From: JAWXUU01 sp044426045
GTDB taxonomy: Bacteria; Bacillota; Clostridia; Christensenellales; CAMQZB01
Assembly (NCBI GenBank): GCA_044426045.1
Contig: JAWXUX010000001.1
Span: 62,001-126,000, forward strand
Length of the DNA: 64,000 bases
Direction: 5' to 3'
Below the pieces are notes generated by a model that saw only the letters and a program-made list of their open reading frames with translations, did no database searches and was not told the origin of the DNA. The position numbers were made by a program, and so were the translations under genes. Of the stretch, positions 8,929-17,913 are shown piece after piece (the first letter of the stretch is position 1; every line of letters starts with the position of its first letter).

Positions 8929-8957
8929 TTGACAAAACAAATTATTTAATGTACCAT
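8929..8957 (+). promoter_or_regulatory. Sigma-A promoter for acyl-CoA ligase gene
   Basis: Consensus TTGACA at 8929-8934, 17 nt spacer, TACCAT at 8952-8957. The leader to 9033 contains a small GGGG ... CCCC hairpin near 8995-9008. Confidence 0.7.
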
Positions 8958-9033
8958 AGCCACAACCTTGATGAAAAAAGGATAAAAAATAATGGGGGAG
9001 ATTACCCCGAAAATACTATAAAGAGGTAAGATT

Positions 9034-10677
9034 ATGACTGAATTAATGAACAAGACCGTCGGTCAGATGTTTGATGACACTGTATCGAAATTCCCACATA
9101 ACCAGGCTGCTAAGTATATCGAAATGGACTTTGATATGACTTATTCTGAACTGTCACACGAAGTTGACACATTTGCAAAATCTCTCCTCGCCCTCGGCTT
9201 CAAGAAGGGAGACCACGTTGCAGTTTGGGCAACAAACTATCCACAATGGCTAGTTTTGATGCTTGCGACAGCAAAAGTTGGTATCGTTTTGGTAACGGTT
9301 AACACAAGCTATAAAACAGCAGAATTCAAATATCTTATGAACCAATCAGAATCGAAAGGACTTTTTGTCTGCGACGGTTTGAAAGATATCGACTGCGAAC
9401 AAACAATATATAACCTTTGTCCTGAAATGGAATCACAAGAAGAAGGCAGACTAGACCTTAAAGAACTTCCTTTCCTTACATGCGTTGTTTCGTTCGACAA
9501 CAAATATCCAGGAATGTATTCTTGGAACGAAATCAGAAAATATTCAAGAGAAATCTCTCATCAAGAATATCAAAAAGCAAAAGACGCTTGCCACCCAGAT
9601 GACGTTATCAACATGCAATACACATCAGGCACAACAGGCTTTCCAAAAGGCGTTATGCTAACACACAACAACATCGTTAACAACGGTAAAACAATCGGCG
9701 ACTGCATGGGTTTCACTGAAAAAGATAGACTTTGCATTCAAGTTCCATTCTTCCACTGTTTTGGATTGGTTCTTGCAATCATGGCGAGTTTGACTCACGG
9801 AACAACAATGATTCCGCTTCTTTATTTCACACCAATGAAAGCAATGCACGTTATCCACTATGAAAAATGCACAGCAATCCACGGCGTTCCAACAATGTTT
9901 ATCGCAATGCTTGAACACCGCGACTTCAAAAAATATAACTTCAGCAGCCTAAGAACTGGTATCATGGCAGGTTCACCTTGTCCAGTTGATATCATGAAAC
10001 GTGTGGTTGACGAAATGAACATGAGTGAAATCACTATTACATACGGACAAACTGAAGCATCTCCTGGTTGCACGCAAACAACAATCCACGATTCTCTTGA
10101 AAAACGTGTTGAAACTGTTGGACGCGCATTCCCATTCGTTGAAACAAAAATCGTCGACCCAGAAACTGGCGTTGAACTTGGAGCTGGCGAACCTGGTGAA
10201 TTCTGTGCAAGAGGTTACAATATCATGAAAGGATACTATAACATGCCAGAAGCAACTGCCCAAGCAATTGATGCAGACGGCTGGCTTCACACTGGCGATA
10301 TCGCAACAGTGGATGAAGAAGGCTACTACCGCATCACAGGCAGATTGAAAGACATGATCATCCGTGGTGGTGAAAATATCTATCCAAAAGAAATCGAAGA
10401 ATTCATCTATTCAATCCCTGGCGTTCAAGACGTTCAAGTTGTCGGCATGAAATCTGAAAAATACGGTGAAGAAGTTGCCGCTTTCGTCATTCCTAAAAAA
10501 GGCGAAAACATCACTTCAGCAGATATCAAACACTACGTCGGCGAAAATATGGCTCGTCACAAAATCCCAACCCTTGTTCACATGACAGATAAATTCCCAA
10601 TGACAGCAAGCGGAAAAATCCAAAAATTCATCTTGCGCGAACTAGCAGATGAACTTTATTCAAAGGGAGTGAGATAA
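9034..10677 (+). CDS. AMP-dependent acyl-CoA ligase (FadD/medium-chain type)
   Basis: A 547-residue ANL-superfamily enzyme that activates a carboxylic acid with ATP and CoA. Motifs in order are the phosphate loop YTSGTTGFPKGVMLTH, ITYGQTEASPG (A5), GWLHTGDIATVDEEGYYRITGRLKD (A7/A8), IRGGENIYPKEIEEF, and C-terminal MTASGKIQKF with the catalytic Lys (A10). The overall pattern is that of acyl-CoA synthetases of the FadD/K00666 group rather than acetyl-CoA synthetase or peptide synthetase. It has its own promoter and AGAGGTAAG ribosome binding site and is monocistronic, with repeat element 2 following. Given the VOR and IOR genes in the window, a branched or aromatic acid substrate is possible but not shown. 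Confidence 0.88.
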   Translation: MTELMNKTVGQMFDDTVSKFPHNQAAKYIEMDFDMTYSELSHEVDTFAKSLLALGFKKGDHVAVWATNYPQWLVLMLATAKVGIVLVTVNTSYKTAEFKYLMNQSESKGLFVCDGLKDIDCEQTIYNLCPEMESQEEGRLDLKELPFLTCVVSFDNKYPGMYSWNEIRKYSREISHQEYQKAKDACHPDDVINMQYTSGTTGFPKGVMLTHNNIVNNGKTIGDCMGFTEKDRLCIQVPFFHCFGLVLAIMASLTHGTTMIPLLYFTPMKAMHVIHYEKCTAIHGVPTMFIAMLEHRDFKKYNFSSLRTGIMAGSPCPVDIMKRVVDEMNMSEITITYGQTEASPGCTQTTIHDSLEKRVETVGRAFPFVETKIVDPETGVELGAGEPGEFCARGYNIMKGYYNMPEATAQAIDADGWLHTGDIATVDEEGYYRITGRLKDMIIRGGENIYPKEIEEFIYSIPGVQDVQVVGMKSEKYGEEVAAFVIPKKGENITSADIKHYVGENMARHKIPTLVHMTDKFPMTASGKIQKFILRELADELYSKGVR

Positions 10678-10700
10678 AAAAATCGGGAACGCTTCGCGTT

Positions 10701-10896
10701 AAGTGAAAGGTGAAAGGTGAAAGGTGTGGTAATGCACTCGGTACCCTCGTGCTTTTCAATTATATTTGTAATCCATAATAGGGGCGTAACTATTCAAATA
10801 GGAGCGTCCCTATTTTACTGCCCAAATATAATGGGGTGCACGAGCAAAGCGAGTGCCTACCACACCTTTCACCTTTCACCTTTCACCTTTCACTTT
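10701..10896 (+). repeat. Heptamer-bounded REPIN-like element, copy 2
   Basis: Left array GTGAAAG x3 plus GTG. Hairpin GCACTCGG-TAC-CCTCGTGC follows GTGGTAAT. The core carries inverted AATAGGGGCG ... CGTCCCTATT. Right hairpin GCACGAGC-AAA-GCGAGTGC is followed by CTACCAC, and the right array is CTTTCAC x4. A hairpin AACGC-TTC-GCGTT (10688-10700) abuts the left edge. Confidence 0.87.
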
Positions 10897-10902
10897 AAAA
10901 AT

Positions 10903-10961
10903 ATACCCCTCTCCCTCCGCACTCCTAACCCCCCCCATCATAAGCCCCCCCCTCCCTCTTA
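10903..10961 (+). other. C-rich polypyrimidine tract beside element 2
   Basis: About 60 nt made mostly of C and T with runs of 7-8 C, abrupt in an AT-rich genome. It lies between the right heptamer array and the next promoter. A similar C-rich tract follows element 4. Confidence 0.7.
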
Positions 10962-10976
10962 TCACAAAAAAAGTTC

Positions 10977-11004
10977 TTGCAAAATCTCAAAAGTGTGGTA
11001 TAAT
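10977..11004 (+). promoter_or_regulatory. Sigma-A promoter for the DUF1576-luxS operon
   Basis: TTGCAA at 10977-10982, 16 nt spacer, TATAAT at 10999-11004. Confidence 0.7.
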
Positions 11005-11020
11005 AAATTCTGAGTAAAGA

Positions 11021-12529
11021 TTGGGGGAATGGAATTTGCCAAGAACGTATCAAAAACTTTATATCATGGCGCTTGCGTTTGGGGTGCTTTTAACTGTCAC
11101 GGGGCTTTTTTGGGATTTTGGGAACATTATTCAAGGGCTGAAAGTTATCGTAACAACGCAAGATATGTTGATAACCGACTATGTTGAAATCGCGGGCATT
11201 GGTTCAGCGCTTGTGAATGCGGGCATTGTGACGATGATTTCGGTGGGCATTTTGTTTTTTGCAAAAGAGCCGTTCAACGGCATGACGATTGTGACAACTA
11301 TGCTGATGGCAGGTTTTGCACTTTTCGGAAAGAACTTTGTCAATATTTGGCCAATAATTTTCGGTTCATGGCTTTATGCAAAATTCAAGCATGAAAATTT
11401 CTCGAAATACGTATCTGTATCCCTTCTTGCAACGGCGCTAGCCCCACTTGTCAGCTATATGGCACTTGGAAGCAACATTGCAAGCATACCAGTTGGAATA
11501 ATTTCTGGAATTATCGTGGGATTTCTCATCCCGCCAATTTCTGGCTACACATATAAAATACAAAACGGCATAAACCTTTATAACGTCGGTTTCGCGTGCG
11601 GACTTTTCGCGCTTATGATAGTGCCAGTTCTCACGGCTTTTGGCGACAATCCGCCAACTGCGATGTATTGGAGCACCTCAACAACGGAAGTGTGGGGGGT
11701 TATGCTCACGGTTTTCTGCGTGGGACTTTTTGTCAGTGGCATGCTTTTTTGCGGGCAAAAACCAGGTGAAGTTTGGGGTAAATATCGCGAACTTTTGAAA
11801 AAATCAGGGCGTTCTCCATCCGACTTTTTGCGTATGTTTGGCATCGCACCAGTGCTTGTGAATATGGCATTCACGGGGATTATCGGCATGCTTTATATCA
11901 TTATCATCGGCGGGGATTTGAACGGTCCAACCGTTGGCGGTATTTTCACAATCATGGGCTTTGCTGCATTTGGAAAACACCCAAGAAACATGACTCCAAT
12001 CCTTGTTGGTGTGTTGCTTGGCGCGTTTGGAATGCACCTTGAGCCAAACAGTCCAACGCTTCAACTTGCGGGGCTTTTTGGAACAACGCTCGCCCCAATA
12101 ACGGGCAGATTTGGCATAATCGCTGGCATAATTGTGGGTTTCATTCACGCATCGCTCGTTCAGCAAACAAGCAGTGCAGTTGCTGGCATGAACCTTTATA
12201 ACAACGGCTTTTCAGGCGGTCTTATCGCCATTGTGGCATATCCAATTTTCACAGAGTTTTTCAAACGTCGCAAAATCAAAATCCGCGACAAGGACTATTT
12301 TGAAATGTTTGAAGAGGCAACCCCAATCGATCCGGATCAGCACATTTCACCGAATGAAGTGGCAGATGCCATGGATGAAGAGCTCAAAAGGCTTCTGAAA
12401 ATCAAGCATGATAAAGAAAATCAAGACAAGAAGCACGATAAAAAAGAAGGTTTTATGCACTATGACGATCTTCACCCTGATGATTACACCTTCAATATCC
12501 ACGAAAAAAAACAAGACGGCGAGGAATAA
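11021..12529 (+). CDS. DUF1576 family polytopic membrane protein
   Basis: A 502-residue hydrophobic protein with about ten predicted membrane segments between residues 15 and 420, then a charged cytoplasmic tail rich in Lys, Asp and His (about 430-502). The features DMLITDYVEIAGIGSALVNAG, ALFGKNFVNIWPI and FGKHPRNMTPI match my knowledge of the DUF1576 family. The two similar halves (GKNFVNIWPI and GKHPRNMTPI, NGINLYNVGFACG and AGMNLYNNGFSGG) suggest an internal duplication, as in transporters. The function of the family is unknown. Start is uncertain: TTG at 11021, or TTG at 11036, which has GGGGGA at a better distance. It sits 2 nt upstream of luxS in one operon. Confidence 0.8.
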   Translation: MGEWNLPRTYQKLYIMALAFGVLLTVTGLFWDFGNIIQGLKVIVTTQDMLITDYVEIAGIGSALVNAGIVTMISVGILFFAKEPFNGMTIVTTMLMAGFALFGKNFVNIWPIIFGSWLYAKFKHENFSKYVSVSLLATALAPLVSYMALGSNIASIPVGIISGIIVGFLIPPISGYTYKIQNGINLYNVGFACGLFALMIVPVLTAFGDNPPTAMYWSTSTTEVWGVMLTVFCVGLFVSGMLFCGQKPGEVWGKYRELLKKSGRSPSDFLRMFGIAPVLVNMAFTGIIGMLYIIIIGGDLNGPTVGGIFTIMGFAAFGKHPRNMTPILVGVLLGAFGMHLEPNSPTLQLAGLFGTTLAPITGRFGIIAGIIVGFIHASLVQQTSSAVAGMNLYNNGFSGGLIAIVAYPIFTEFFKRRKIKIRDKDYFEMFEEATPIDPDQHISPNEVADAMDEELKRLLKIKHDKENQDKKHDKKEGFMHYDDLHPDDYTFNIHEKKQDGEE

Positions 12530-12531
12530 TA

Positions 12532-12993
12532 ATGAATAAAATTGAAAGTTTCAAAGTTGACCACACAAAACTTGACGCAGGACTTTACGTGTCAAGAAAA
12601 GATACAAAAAATGGCGTGACTGTCACTACTTTTGATTTGAGGGTGACAAAACCAAACGTCTGTCCACCAATCGATGTTCCCGCAATTCACGCAATAGAGC
12701 ACATCATCGCAACCTACCTTCGAAACAGCGAATTTTCTGGCGACGTTGTGTATTTTGGACCAATGGGGTGCAGGACGGGATTTTATCTTTTGATGTTTGG
12801 CGACCTTGCAAGCGAGGACGTTTTTGAAATTGTCAAAAATGCCTTCAAATTTGTTTGCGATTTCCAAGGTGAAATTCCAGGAGCAAGTGAAGTCGAATGT
12901 GGAAATTATAAAGAACTTAACCTAACAACCGCGAAATACTACGCAAAAAACTATCTTTGCGACCTTGAAAATAAAAATTTCGAGTATAAATAA
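12532..12993 (+). CDS. luxS: S-ribosylhomocysteine lyase
   Basis: Cleaves S-ribosylhomocysteine to homocysteine and the autoinducer-2 precursor DPD, part of the activated methyl cycle. The 153 residues have the metal site His53 and His57 (HAIEH, with Glu56 as general base) and Cys123 (VECGNY), and the active-site Cys80 in GPMGCRTGFY. Length is typical. It is co-transcribed with the DUF1576 membrane protein 2 nt upstream, so a link between that protein and AI-2 or methyl-cycle metabolites is conceivable but unproven. A palindromic repeat and a strong terminator follow. Confidence 0.96.
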   Translation: MNKIESFKVDHTKLDAGLYVSRKDTKNGVTVTTFDLRVTKPNVCPPIDVPAIHAIEHIIATYLRNSEFSGDVVYFGPMGCRTGFYLLMFGDLASEDVFEIVKNAFKFVCDFQGEIPGASEVECGNYKELNLTTAKYYAKNYLCDLENKNFEYK

Positions 12994-12997
12994 GCAA

Positions 12998-13045
12998 AAA
13001 ACAATTAAAACCAACCAAAAACAACTAAAACCAACCAAAAACAGC
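12998..13045. repeat. Short A/C-rich tandem repeat
   Basis: About two copies of a 20 nt unit built around AAAACCAACCAAAAACAA, directly after luxS. Confidence 0.6.
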
Positions 13046-13050
13046 ATAAT

Positions 13051-13110
13051 AGGGCGTTTATAAAAAATCGAGATTTGCGTATTTGTGTTTAGATTTTTTA
13101 TAAGCACCCT
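13051..13110. repeat. Small palindromic (MITE-like) element B1
   Basis: A 60 bp inverted repeat with ends AGGGCGTTTATAAAAAATC and GATTTTTTATAAGCACCCT. It contains AATCGAGATTTGCGT at 13066-13080, found identically in the larger element at 13403-13563. Confidence 0.7.
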
Positions 13111-13116
13111 AAAATA

Positions 13117-13149
13117 AAAAACAGCGGGGAGAGAAGCCCGCTGTTTTTT
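13117..13149 (+). terminator. Rho-independent terminator after luxS
   Basis: AAAACAGCGGG, loop GAGAGAAG with minor slack, CCCGCTGTTTTTT. A strong GC stem followed by a T-run. Confidence 0.88.
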
Positions 13150-13210
13150 GAGGATAGGAAATATGAATAATTTTATATCTATATAAGGTTCGCTGTTTCC
13201 AGCTGTTACT

Positions 13211-13369
13211 GTCTTTGTATGTTATATTTATACCATGCTGTTCTTAATATTTTCTTAATTTTCTAAATTATTTTTAATTTTCTAAAATAATTTTTGTTTT
13301 TCTAAATTTTTTATCTTTTTTCGACTTTCCGTCTTTGCTATGATATATTTATACCACTCATTTCTTAAA
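13211..13369. repeat. Pair of imperfect direct repeats in gene-free region
   Basis: Two ~38 nt copies, 13211-13248 and 13331-13369, each starting GTCTTTG and containing ATATTTATACCA then TTCTTAA, spaced 120 nt apart. The DNA between is T-rich with repeated TTTTCTAAA. No coding capacity is seen; the 13150-13403 stretch otherwise holds nothing recognised. Confidence 0.65.
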
Positions 13370-13402
13370 TTAAACTGAAAAATTTCATTTTTTAAAAACT
13401 TT

Positions 13403-13563
13403 AGGGCACTTCTAAAAAGTATTGACCAAAGATTGATTTCAAAAAAAGTGCGTATTTTTTGCAGGATTTCGACGTAAAACTGGACGTTTTTCTAGAAATT
13501 TTGTGAAAAATCAAGCCTTTTTTGGGAATCGAGATTTGCGTTAAGACTTTTTAGAAGTGCCCT
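13403..13563. repeat. Larger palindromic (MITE-like) element B2
   Basis: 161 bp bounded by perfect 18 bp inverted ends AGGGCACTTCTAAAAAGT and ACTTTTTAGAAGTGCCCT. It contains the same AATCGAGATTTGCGT (13527-13541) as B1. No ORF. Confidence 0.8.
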
Positions 13564-13628
13564 TTAGTATATATTTTGTAAAATTCTCAAAAACAACAAA
13601 AAAATTCACCTAAATAACTTGTTATGAC

Positions 13629-13657
13629 TTGTATTTATATTCATAATATTGTATAAT
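13629..13657 (+). promoter_or_regulatory. Sigma-A promoter for nadK-argR-recN
   Basis: TTGTAT at 13629-13634, 17 nt spacer, TATAAT at 13652-13657. Confidence 0.65.
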
Positions 13658-13718
13658 GATAAATATAATATCAAAAAAATATCAAAAATTATCAAAAAAA
13701 CTTTTGGGGAAGTGAGAA

Positions 13719-14513
13719 ATGAAGATATTTGTTTATCAGTCAAAAAACATAGCCGATATTTCATCCGAGCTTACGCATCTTGAAAATGCGGGAATAGCAT
13801 ACACCGTTGTTCATTGTTGGGGTGATGTCGCAAGTTTTGAAGGCTACAATGCGATTTTGGTTCTAGGTGGCGACGGCACGGTGCTTCGGTGCGTGGGAAT
13901 TTCGGTTGAAAATGATTTGCCAATACTTGCAATCAACATGGGTAACCTTGGATTTTTGACGTCATTTGAAAAAGACAAAATGGAGGAAGCGGTTTCCGCC
14001 CTTAAAAGTGGAGTGCTTGCCATTGAAGAAAGAATGCTTGCTGTTGCGTGCGGAAAAGATTTTGAAACGATTGCGCTAAACGATGTGGTGTTTGAAAGAA
14101 GTGACGGCGGGGTGAATCAAGTTATCAATCTTGAAATGTCCTATAAAAATCACAAAATCGACGATCTTTGCGGAAACGGACTGATTGTTTCAACGCCAAC
14201 GGGTTCAACTGCATATTCGCTATCGGCGGGAGGCTCGATTGTTGATCCGCTTGAGTCGTGCATTATGCTAACTCCGCTTTGTGCGCATTCCTTGCACGCA
14301 AGACCAATTGTTTTAAGTGGCAAAAGGGAAGTTGAAATAAAGAATATATCACAAGATGATTGCGTTGTTATGATAGACGGCTTGAAAAAACAAATAATCA
14401 AACCAGATGAAGTTGTAACAGTTAAAAAATATCATAAAAAAATCAAATTTTTGAAAGTTGGGGAAGACTTTTTTGAAAAGCTTTTTGACAAACTTTCAAG
14501 ATGGGGGAGGTAA
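13719..14513 (+). CDS. nadK: NAD kinase
   Basis: Phosphorylates NAD to NADP with ATP or polyphosphate. The 264 residues show the GGDGT motif at 50-54 (ILVLGGDGTVLR), INMGNLGFLTSFE, the LNDVVFER segment and LIVSTPTGSTAYSLSAGGSI, all diagnostic. Length is normal for the short bacterial form. Start has GGGGAAG 8 nt upstream. It is followed after 2 nt by argR and then recN, the usual Firmicute nadK-argR-recN cluster; the upstream genes often found there (tlyA, dxs, xseAB, ispA) are missing. Confidence 0.95.
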   Translation: MKIFVYQSKNIADISSELTHLENAGIAYTVVHCWGDVASFEGYNAILVLGGDGTVLRCVGISVENDLPILAINMGNLGFLTSFEKDKMEEAVSALKSGVLAIEERMLAVACGKDFETIALNDVVFERSDGGVNQVINLEMSYKNHKIDDLCGNGLIVSTPTGSTAYSLSAGGSIVDPLESCIMLTPLCAHSLHARPIVLSGKREVEIKNISQDDCVVMIDGLKKQIIKPDEVVTVKKYHKKIKFLKVGEDFFEKLFDKLSRWGR

Positions 14514-14515
14514 CT

Positions 14516-14968
14516 ATGTCAAGAAAAATCAGACAAGCAAAAATAATTGATATCATTTCGTCTTGCGACATTGAAACACAAGACGAACTCTGCGAAAAGT
14601 TGAAAGAGGGGGGTCTTGTTGTGACACAAGCGACAGTTTCTCGCGATATCAAAGAACTTGCGCTTTCAAAAACAATCTCAAAAAACGGCAAGTATGTCTA
14701 TACTCAACACGACGATCACGACAAACGCGTGAGCCAAAAAGTTTTGAACATGTTCAAGGAAGCTGTGATTTCAATCAAGCATTCAAACAACATCATCGTG
14801 ATCAAAACTCTCCCAGCATCAGCCCAAGCAGCGGCAGTTGCTGTCGATAGGCTTGCCTATCACGAAGTGCTTGGTTGCGTTGCGGGTGACGACACATTGT
14901 TTTTGGTTGTTGACGGCAATGAAAAAGTTAAAACAGTGATTGAAAAATTGTCGCAAATCATCTATTAA
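14516..14968 (+). CDS. argR: Arginine repressor
   Basis: A 150-residue transcriptional regulator of arginine metabolism. The N-terminal winged helix (residues 1-70) contains TQATVSRDIKEL, the ArgR recognition helix. The C-terminal hexamerisation and arginine-binding domain has VLGCVAGDDTLFLVV (family GTIAGDDT). Here the usual GT is GC, a mild deviation. ATG at 14516 is preferred over an upstream in-frame ATG at 14501 because GGGGGAGG precedes it directly and MSRKIRQAKI is the normal N-terminus. No arg biosynthesis gene is in the window. Confidence 0.93.
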   Translation: MSRKIRQAKIIDIISSCDIETQDELCEKLKEGGLVVTQATVSRDIKELALSKTISKNGKYVYTQHDDHDKRVSQKVLNMFKEAVISIKHSNNIIVIKTLPASAQAAAVAVDRLAYHEVLGCVAGDDTLFLVVDGNEKVKTVIEKLSQIIY

Positions 14969-15003
14969 AAACACAAAAGAAATTTGAATGTATCGGGTGA
15001 AGT

Positions 15004-16677
15004 ATGCTGAAAGTTATTAACCTAAAAAACATAGCTCTTATAAAGGAAGGTGAAATCAACCTTACAAGTGGGCTAAATATATTTTCCGGTGAAACTGGTG
15101 CGGGGAAAAGTATCATTGTTGATGCAATGAACTTTTTGCTTGGCGCAAAAGCGGATAAAAACCTTATTCGTCACGGCGAAACGGAAGCTTTTGCCAGCGG
15201 TGTTTTCGACATCTTTGATAGGGCAGATGTGCAAAGTTTGCTTGCGGAAATTGGAATTGAGGAAGATGAAACTTTGATAATTTCAAGAAAAATGCAAGTG
15301 GATGGCAGGAACGAAATTCGTATTTGTGGTAAAATTTGCACCTTAAGTATGCTAAAATCAATAACGAGCAAGATTTTCGATGTTCACGGTCAAAGTGAGC
15401 ACTTTGCCTTGTCAAAATCAAGCTATCAAGAAAGGCTTGTTGATAAGTTCGCAAAAAACGATGAAATCAGGGAAGAATTCGCTGAAAATTTTGCAAAATA
15501 TAAAGAAATCCAAACGGAAATGGATGAATTTTCGGGAAATGGTGACGAGCGAGAACGTCAAATCGACGTCTATCGCTATCAAATCGCGGAAATCGAGGAA
15601 GCTAACCTCCAAAATGGCGAAGAAGAAGAGCTTGCGGAAAAATTTAAACTTTTCTCAAGTGCGGAAAAACTCAAAGAAGCGCTTTATGAATGTGCGGGCA
15701 ATTTGTCGGATGAAAACGCACTTGGATATATCGGTGCTGCGGCAACTGCTTTGTCAAGAATAGCGAAATTTGGCGGTGACTTTGAAGAAATTTCTGCGAG
15801 ACTCAGCAGTGTGTCAGCGGAAGTTGAAGATATTTTCGAGACAGTGAAAGATAAGCTTGAAAGTGTGGATTTTGACGAAGAAGAAATCAACCGAGTTGGT
15901 GAAAGGCTTGACACAATCAAAAGATTGAAAAGAAAATATGGTGACAGCATTTCGGAAATTGAAGTTTTCCACAAAAACACATGTGAGAAACTTGAAAAAC
16001 TAGAAAATGCAGAATTTCACCTTGCAAAACTTGAAAAACAGCTTGGTGAAATTTCGGCAAAACTTGAAAAAATTGGCGAAAAACTCACAAAAATCAGAGA
16101 GGAAAAAGCGAAACTTCTCGCGAGCCAAATCGAAAACGAACTTCACGAAGTGGGCATGGAAAACGCAGTGTTTTCTGTCGCGTTTGAAAAATTGCAACTT
16201 CAAAACGCAACATCTCGCGGACTTGATAAAATGGAATTCATGTTTTCGGCAAACCTTGGCGAAAGCCAAAAACCGCTTGCAAAAATCATCTCGGGCGGTG
16301 AAATGTCGCGTTTCATGCTAGCGATGAAAAACATCACCGCATCAATCGAAAACATCGATTCAATGCTGTTTGACGAAATCGACACGGGAATTTCAGGAAA
16401 CGTGGGGCACCTTGTTTCGGAAAAATTTATCTCCATTGCAAAAAAACACCAAGTCATTGCAATTTCACATCTGCCACAAATTTGTGCGTCGGGAAAAAGC
16501 AATTTCTATATCTATAAAGAAAGCGAAAATGGACAAACATTCACCCATATAAAACAGCTTTCAAGGGCGGAAAAAATCGCGGAAGTTTCCCGCCTTTCTG
16601 GTGGCGACAACAGCGTGCAATCGCTCGAGTTTGCAGAAAGCCTAGTTGCAAAATACGAAGAAATTCACAAAAGCTAG
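15004..16677 (+). CDS. recN: DNA repair protein RecN
   Basis: A 557-residue SMC-like ATPase in double-strand-break repair. The N-terminal Walker A is FSGETGAGKSIIVDAM (about 25-40) and the long middle coiled coil spans about 150-370 with many Glu/Lys heptads. The ABC signature ISGGEMSRFMLAM and Walker B MLFDEIDTGISG lie near 430-465, followed by ISHLPQI. The domain order and length are typical. It starts 35 nt after argR within the same cluster. Confidence 0.95.
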   Translation: MLKVINLKNIALIKEGEINLTSGLNIFSGETGAGKSIIVDAMNFLLGAKADKNLIRHGETEAFASGVFDIFDRADVQSLLAEIGIEEDETLIISRKMQVDGRNEIRICGKICTLSMLKSITSKIFDVHGQSEHFALSKSSYQERLVDKFAKNDEIREEFAENFAKYKEIQTEMDEFSGNGDERERQIDVYRYQIAEIEEANLQNGEEEELAEKFKLFSSAEKLKEALYECAGNLSDENALGYIGAAATALSRIAKFGGDFEEISARLSSVSAEVEDIFETVKDKLESVDFDEEEINRVGERLDTIKRLKRKYGDSISEIEVFHKNTCEKLEKLENAEFHLAKLEKQLGEISAKLEKIGEKLTKIREEKAKLLASQIENELHEVGMENAVFSVAFEKLQLQNATSRGLDKMEFMFSANLGESQKPLAKIISGGEMSRFMLAMKNITASIENIDSMLFDEIDTGISGNVGHLVSEKFISIAKKHQVIAISHLPQICASGKSNFYIYKESENGQTFTHIKQLSRAEKIAEVSRLSGGDNSVQSLEFAESLVAKYEEIHKS

Positions 16678-16692
16678 GGTGGTTTCAAATAA

Positions 16693-16716
16693 ATGGCACT
16701 TCTAAAATAAAATGTC
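16693..16716. other. Possible remnant of the B-type palindromic repeat
   Basis: TGGCACTTCTAAAATAAAATG resembles one end of element B2 (GGGCACTTCTAAAAAG). Only one end is present between recN and aroB, so this may be chance in AT-rich DNA. Confidence 0.3.
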
Positions 16717-16795
16717 AAATATAATATCAAAAGATAAAGTCAAAGGGAATTTCCGTTTGGAAGTATCCTAAAAAATAAGGAAAAGGAAAAATAAA

Positions 16796-17857
16796 ATGGA
16801 CACGATAAGAGTTAATGCAAAAAGTGGTAGCTACAATGTTTTGATAGGAACAAACGTCGGTGATGCGCTTTTTGAAAAAGTTGGCGACAGAAGAGTTTGC
16901 GTTGTAACCGACAACCAAGTTTACGGCATATATCAAGACCAAATCAAAGAATATTTGCCACAAGCTGAAATCTTCGTATTCAAAAAAGGTGAAAAATCCA
17001 AAAGTGAAAAAACGCTTTTTGATATTTTGGAATATCTTCTTGAAAACGACTTTGACAGAAGCGGTGTTGTGGTAGCCTTTGGCGGTGGCGTTGTTGGGGA
17101 TATCGCGGGCTTTGCTTCAGCGATATATATGCGCGGAATTGATTGCATTCAAGTGCCAACAACACTTCTTTCACAAGTGGATTCAAGCGTGGGTGGCAAA
17201 ACGGCTATCAACATGAACCAAATCAAAAACATTGTCGGCTCATTTTTCCAACCGATAAGCGTTATTTGCGACACGGCATATCTTTCAACTCTTGAAAAAT
17301 CAGATATCACAAGCGGTGTTGGCGAAATCGTGAAAACGGCGTGCCTGGATAAGCCACTATACGACTTTGTGAAAGCAAATATCGAAAAAATCTTCGCACT
17401 TGACACAACTGTTATGGAAGAAGTTATTGCGATGTGCATCCAAATCAAGGCAGATGTTGTTTCTGGCGACGAAAAGGAAAAAAACGGACTAAGAAAAAAA
17501 CTCAACCTCGGTCACACAATCGGGCATGCTTTTGAAAGCAGTGGCATTTTTGGCAGTGTTTCGCACGGCGAATGCGTGCTTTGCGGAATATATATCGAAG
17601 CGCTGATGGCAAAAGAAATGGGCAGAATCGAAGAAGATTATCTCGCCGATTTGCTCGCACTTGTCGAAAAATGCCTTGGATATGTGCCAAAACTCAACGA
17701 TATCGACAAAATGGTGCGAGTTGCACTGAAAGATAAGAAAAACCACGGACACCAAATTTCCCTTATCATACCAGTCGATTTCGGCGAAACTGACGAAGTT
17801 TATATAACAGCGCAAGAACTTGAAACTATGCTTGAAGTGATTGATAAAAAGCTGTGA
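16796..17857 (+). CDS. aroB: 3-dehydroquinate synthase
   Basis: Second step of the shikimate pathway: DAHP to 3-dehydroquinate, NAD- and metal-dependent. The 353 residues contain FGGGVVGDIAGFASAIYMRG (NAD site), PTTLLSQVDSSVGGKTAIN, GVGEIVKTA, and the metal ligands in LGHTIGHAFE and SHGE. Start ATG follows AAAAGGAAAA. It is 56 nt upstream of aroQ, followed by a shikimate-kinase-like gene, a mini aro cluster. Confidence 0.96.
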   Translation: MDTIRVNAKSGSYNVLIGTNVGDALFEKVGDRRVCVVTDNQVYGIYQDQIKEYLPQAEIFVFKKGEKSKSEKTLFDILEYLLENDFDRSGVVVAFGGGVVGDIAGFASAIYMRGIDCIQVPTTLLSQVDSSVGGKTAINMNQIKNIVGSFFQPISVICDTAYLSTLEKSDITSGVGEIVKTACLDKPLYDFVKANIEKIFALDTTVMEEVIAMCIQIKADVVSGDEKEKNGLRKKLNLGHTIGHAFESSGIFGSVSHGECVLCGIYIEALMAKEMGRIEEDYLADLLALVEKCLGYVPKLNDIDKMVRVALKDKKNHGHQISLIIPVDFGETDEVYITAQELETMLEVIDKKL

Positions 17858-17913
17858 AAATAAAAATATCGGGGGACTGAAAGTTCCTTGAAAAAAAGAA
17901 AAAAGGTGAAAAA

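Noticed and set aside
13150..13400. Possible small genes in the luxS-nadK gap
   Set aside because: Very AT-rich with stops in all frames; no ribosome binding site with a supported ORF. Only repeats are seen.
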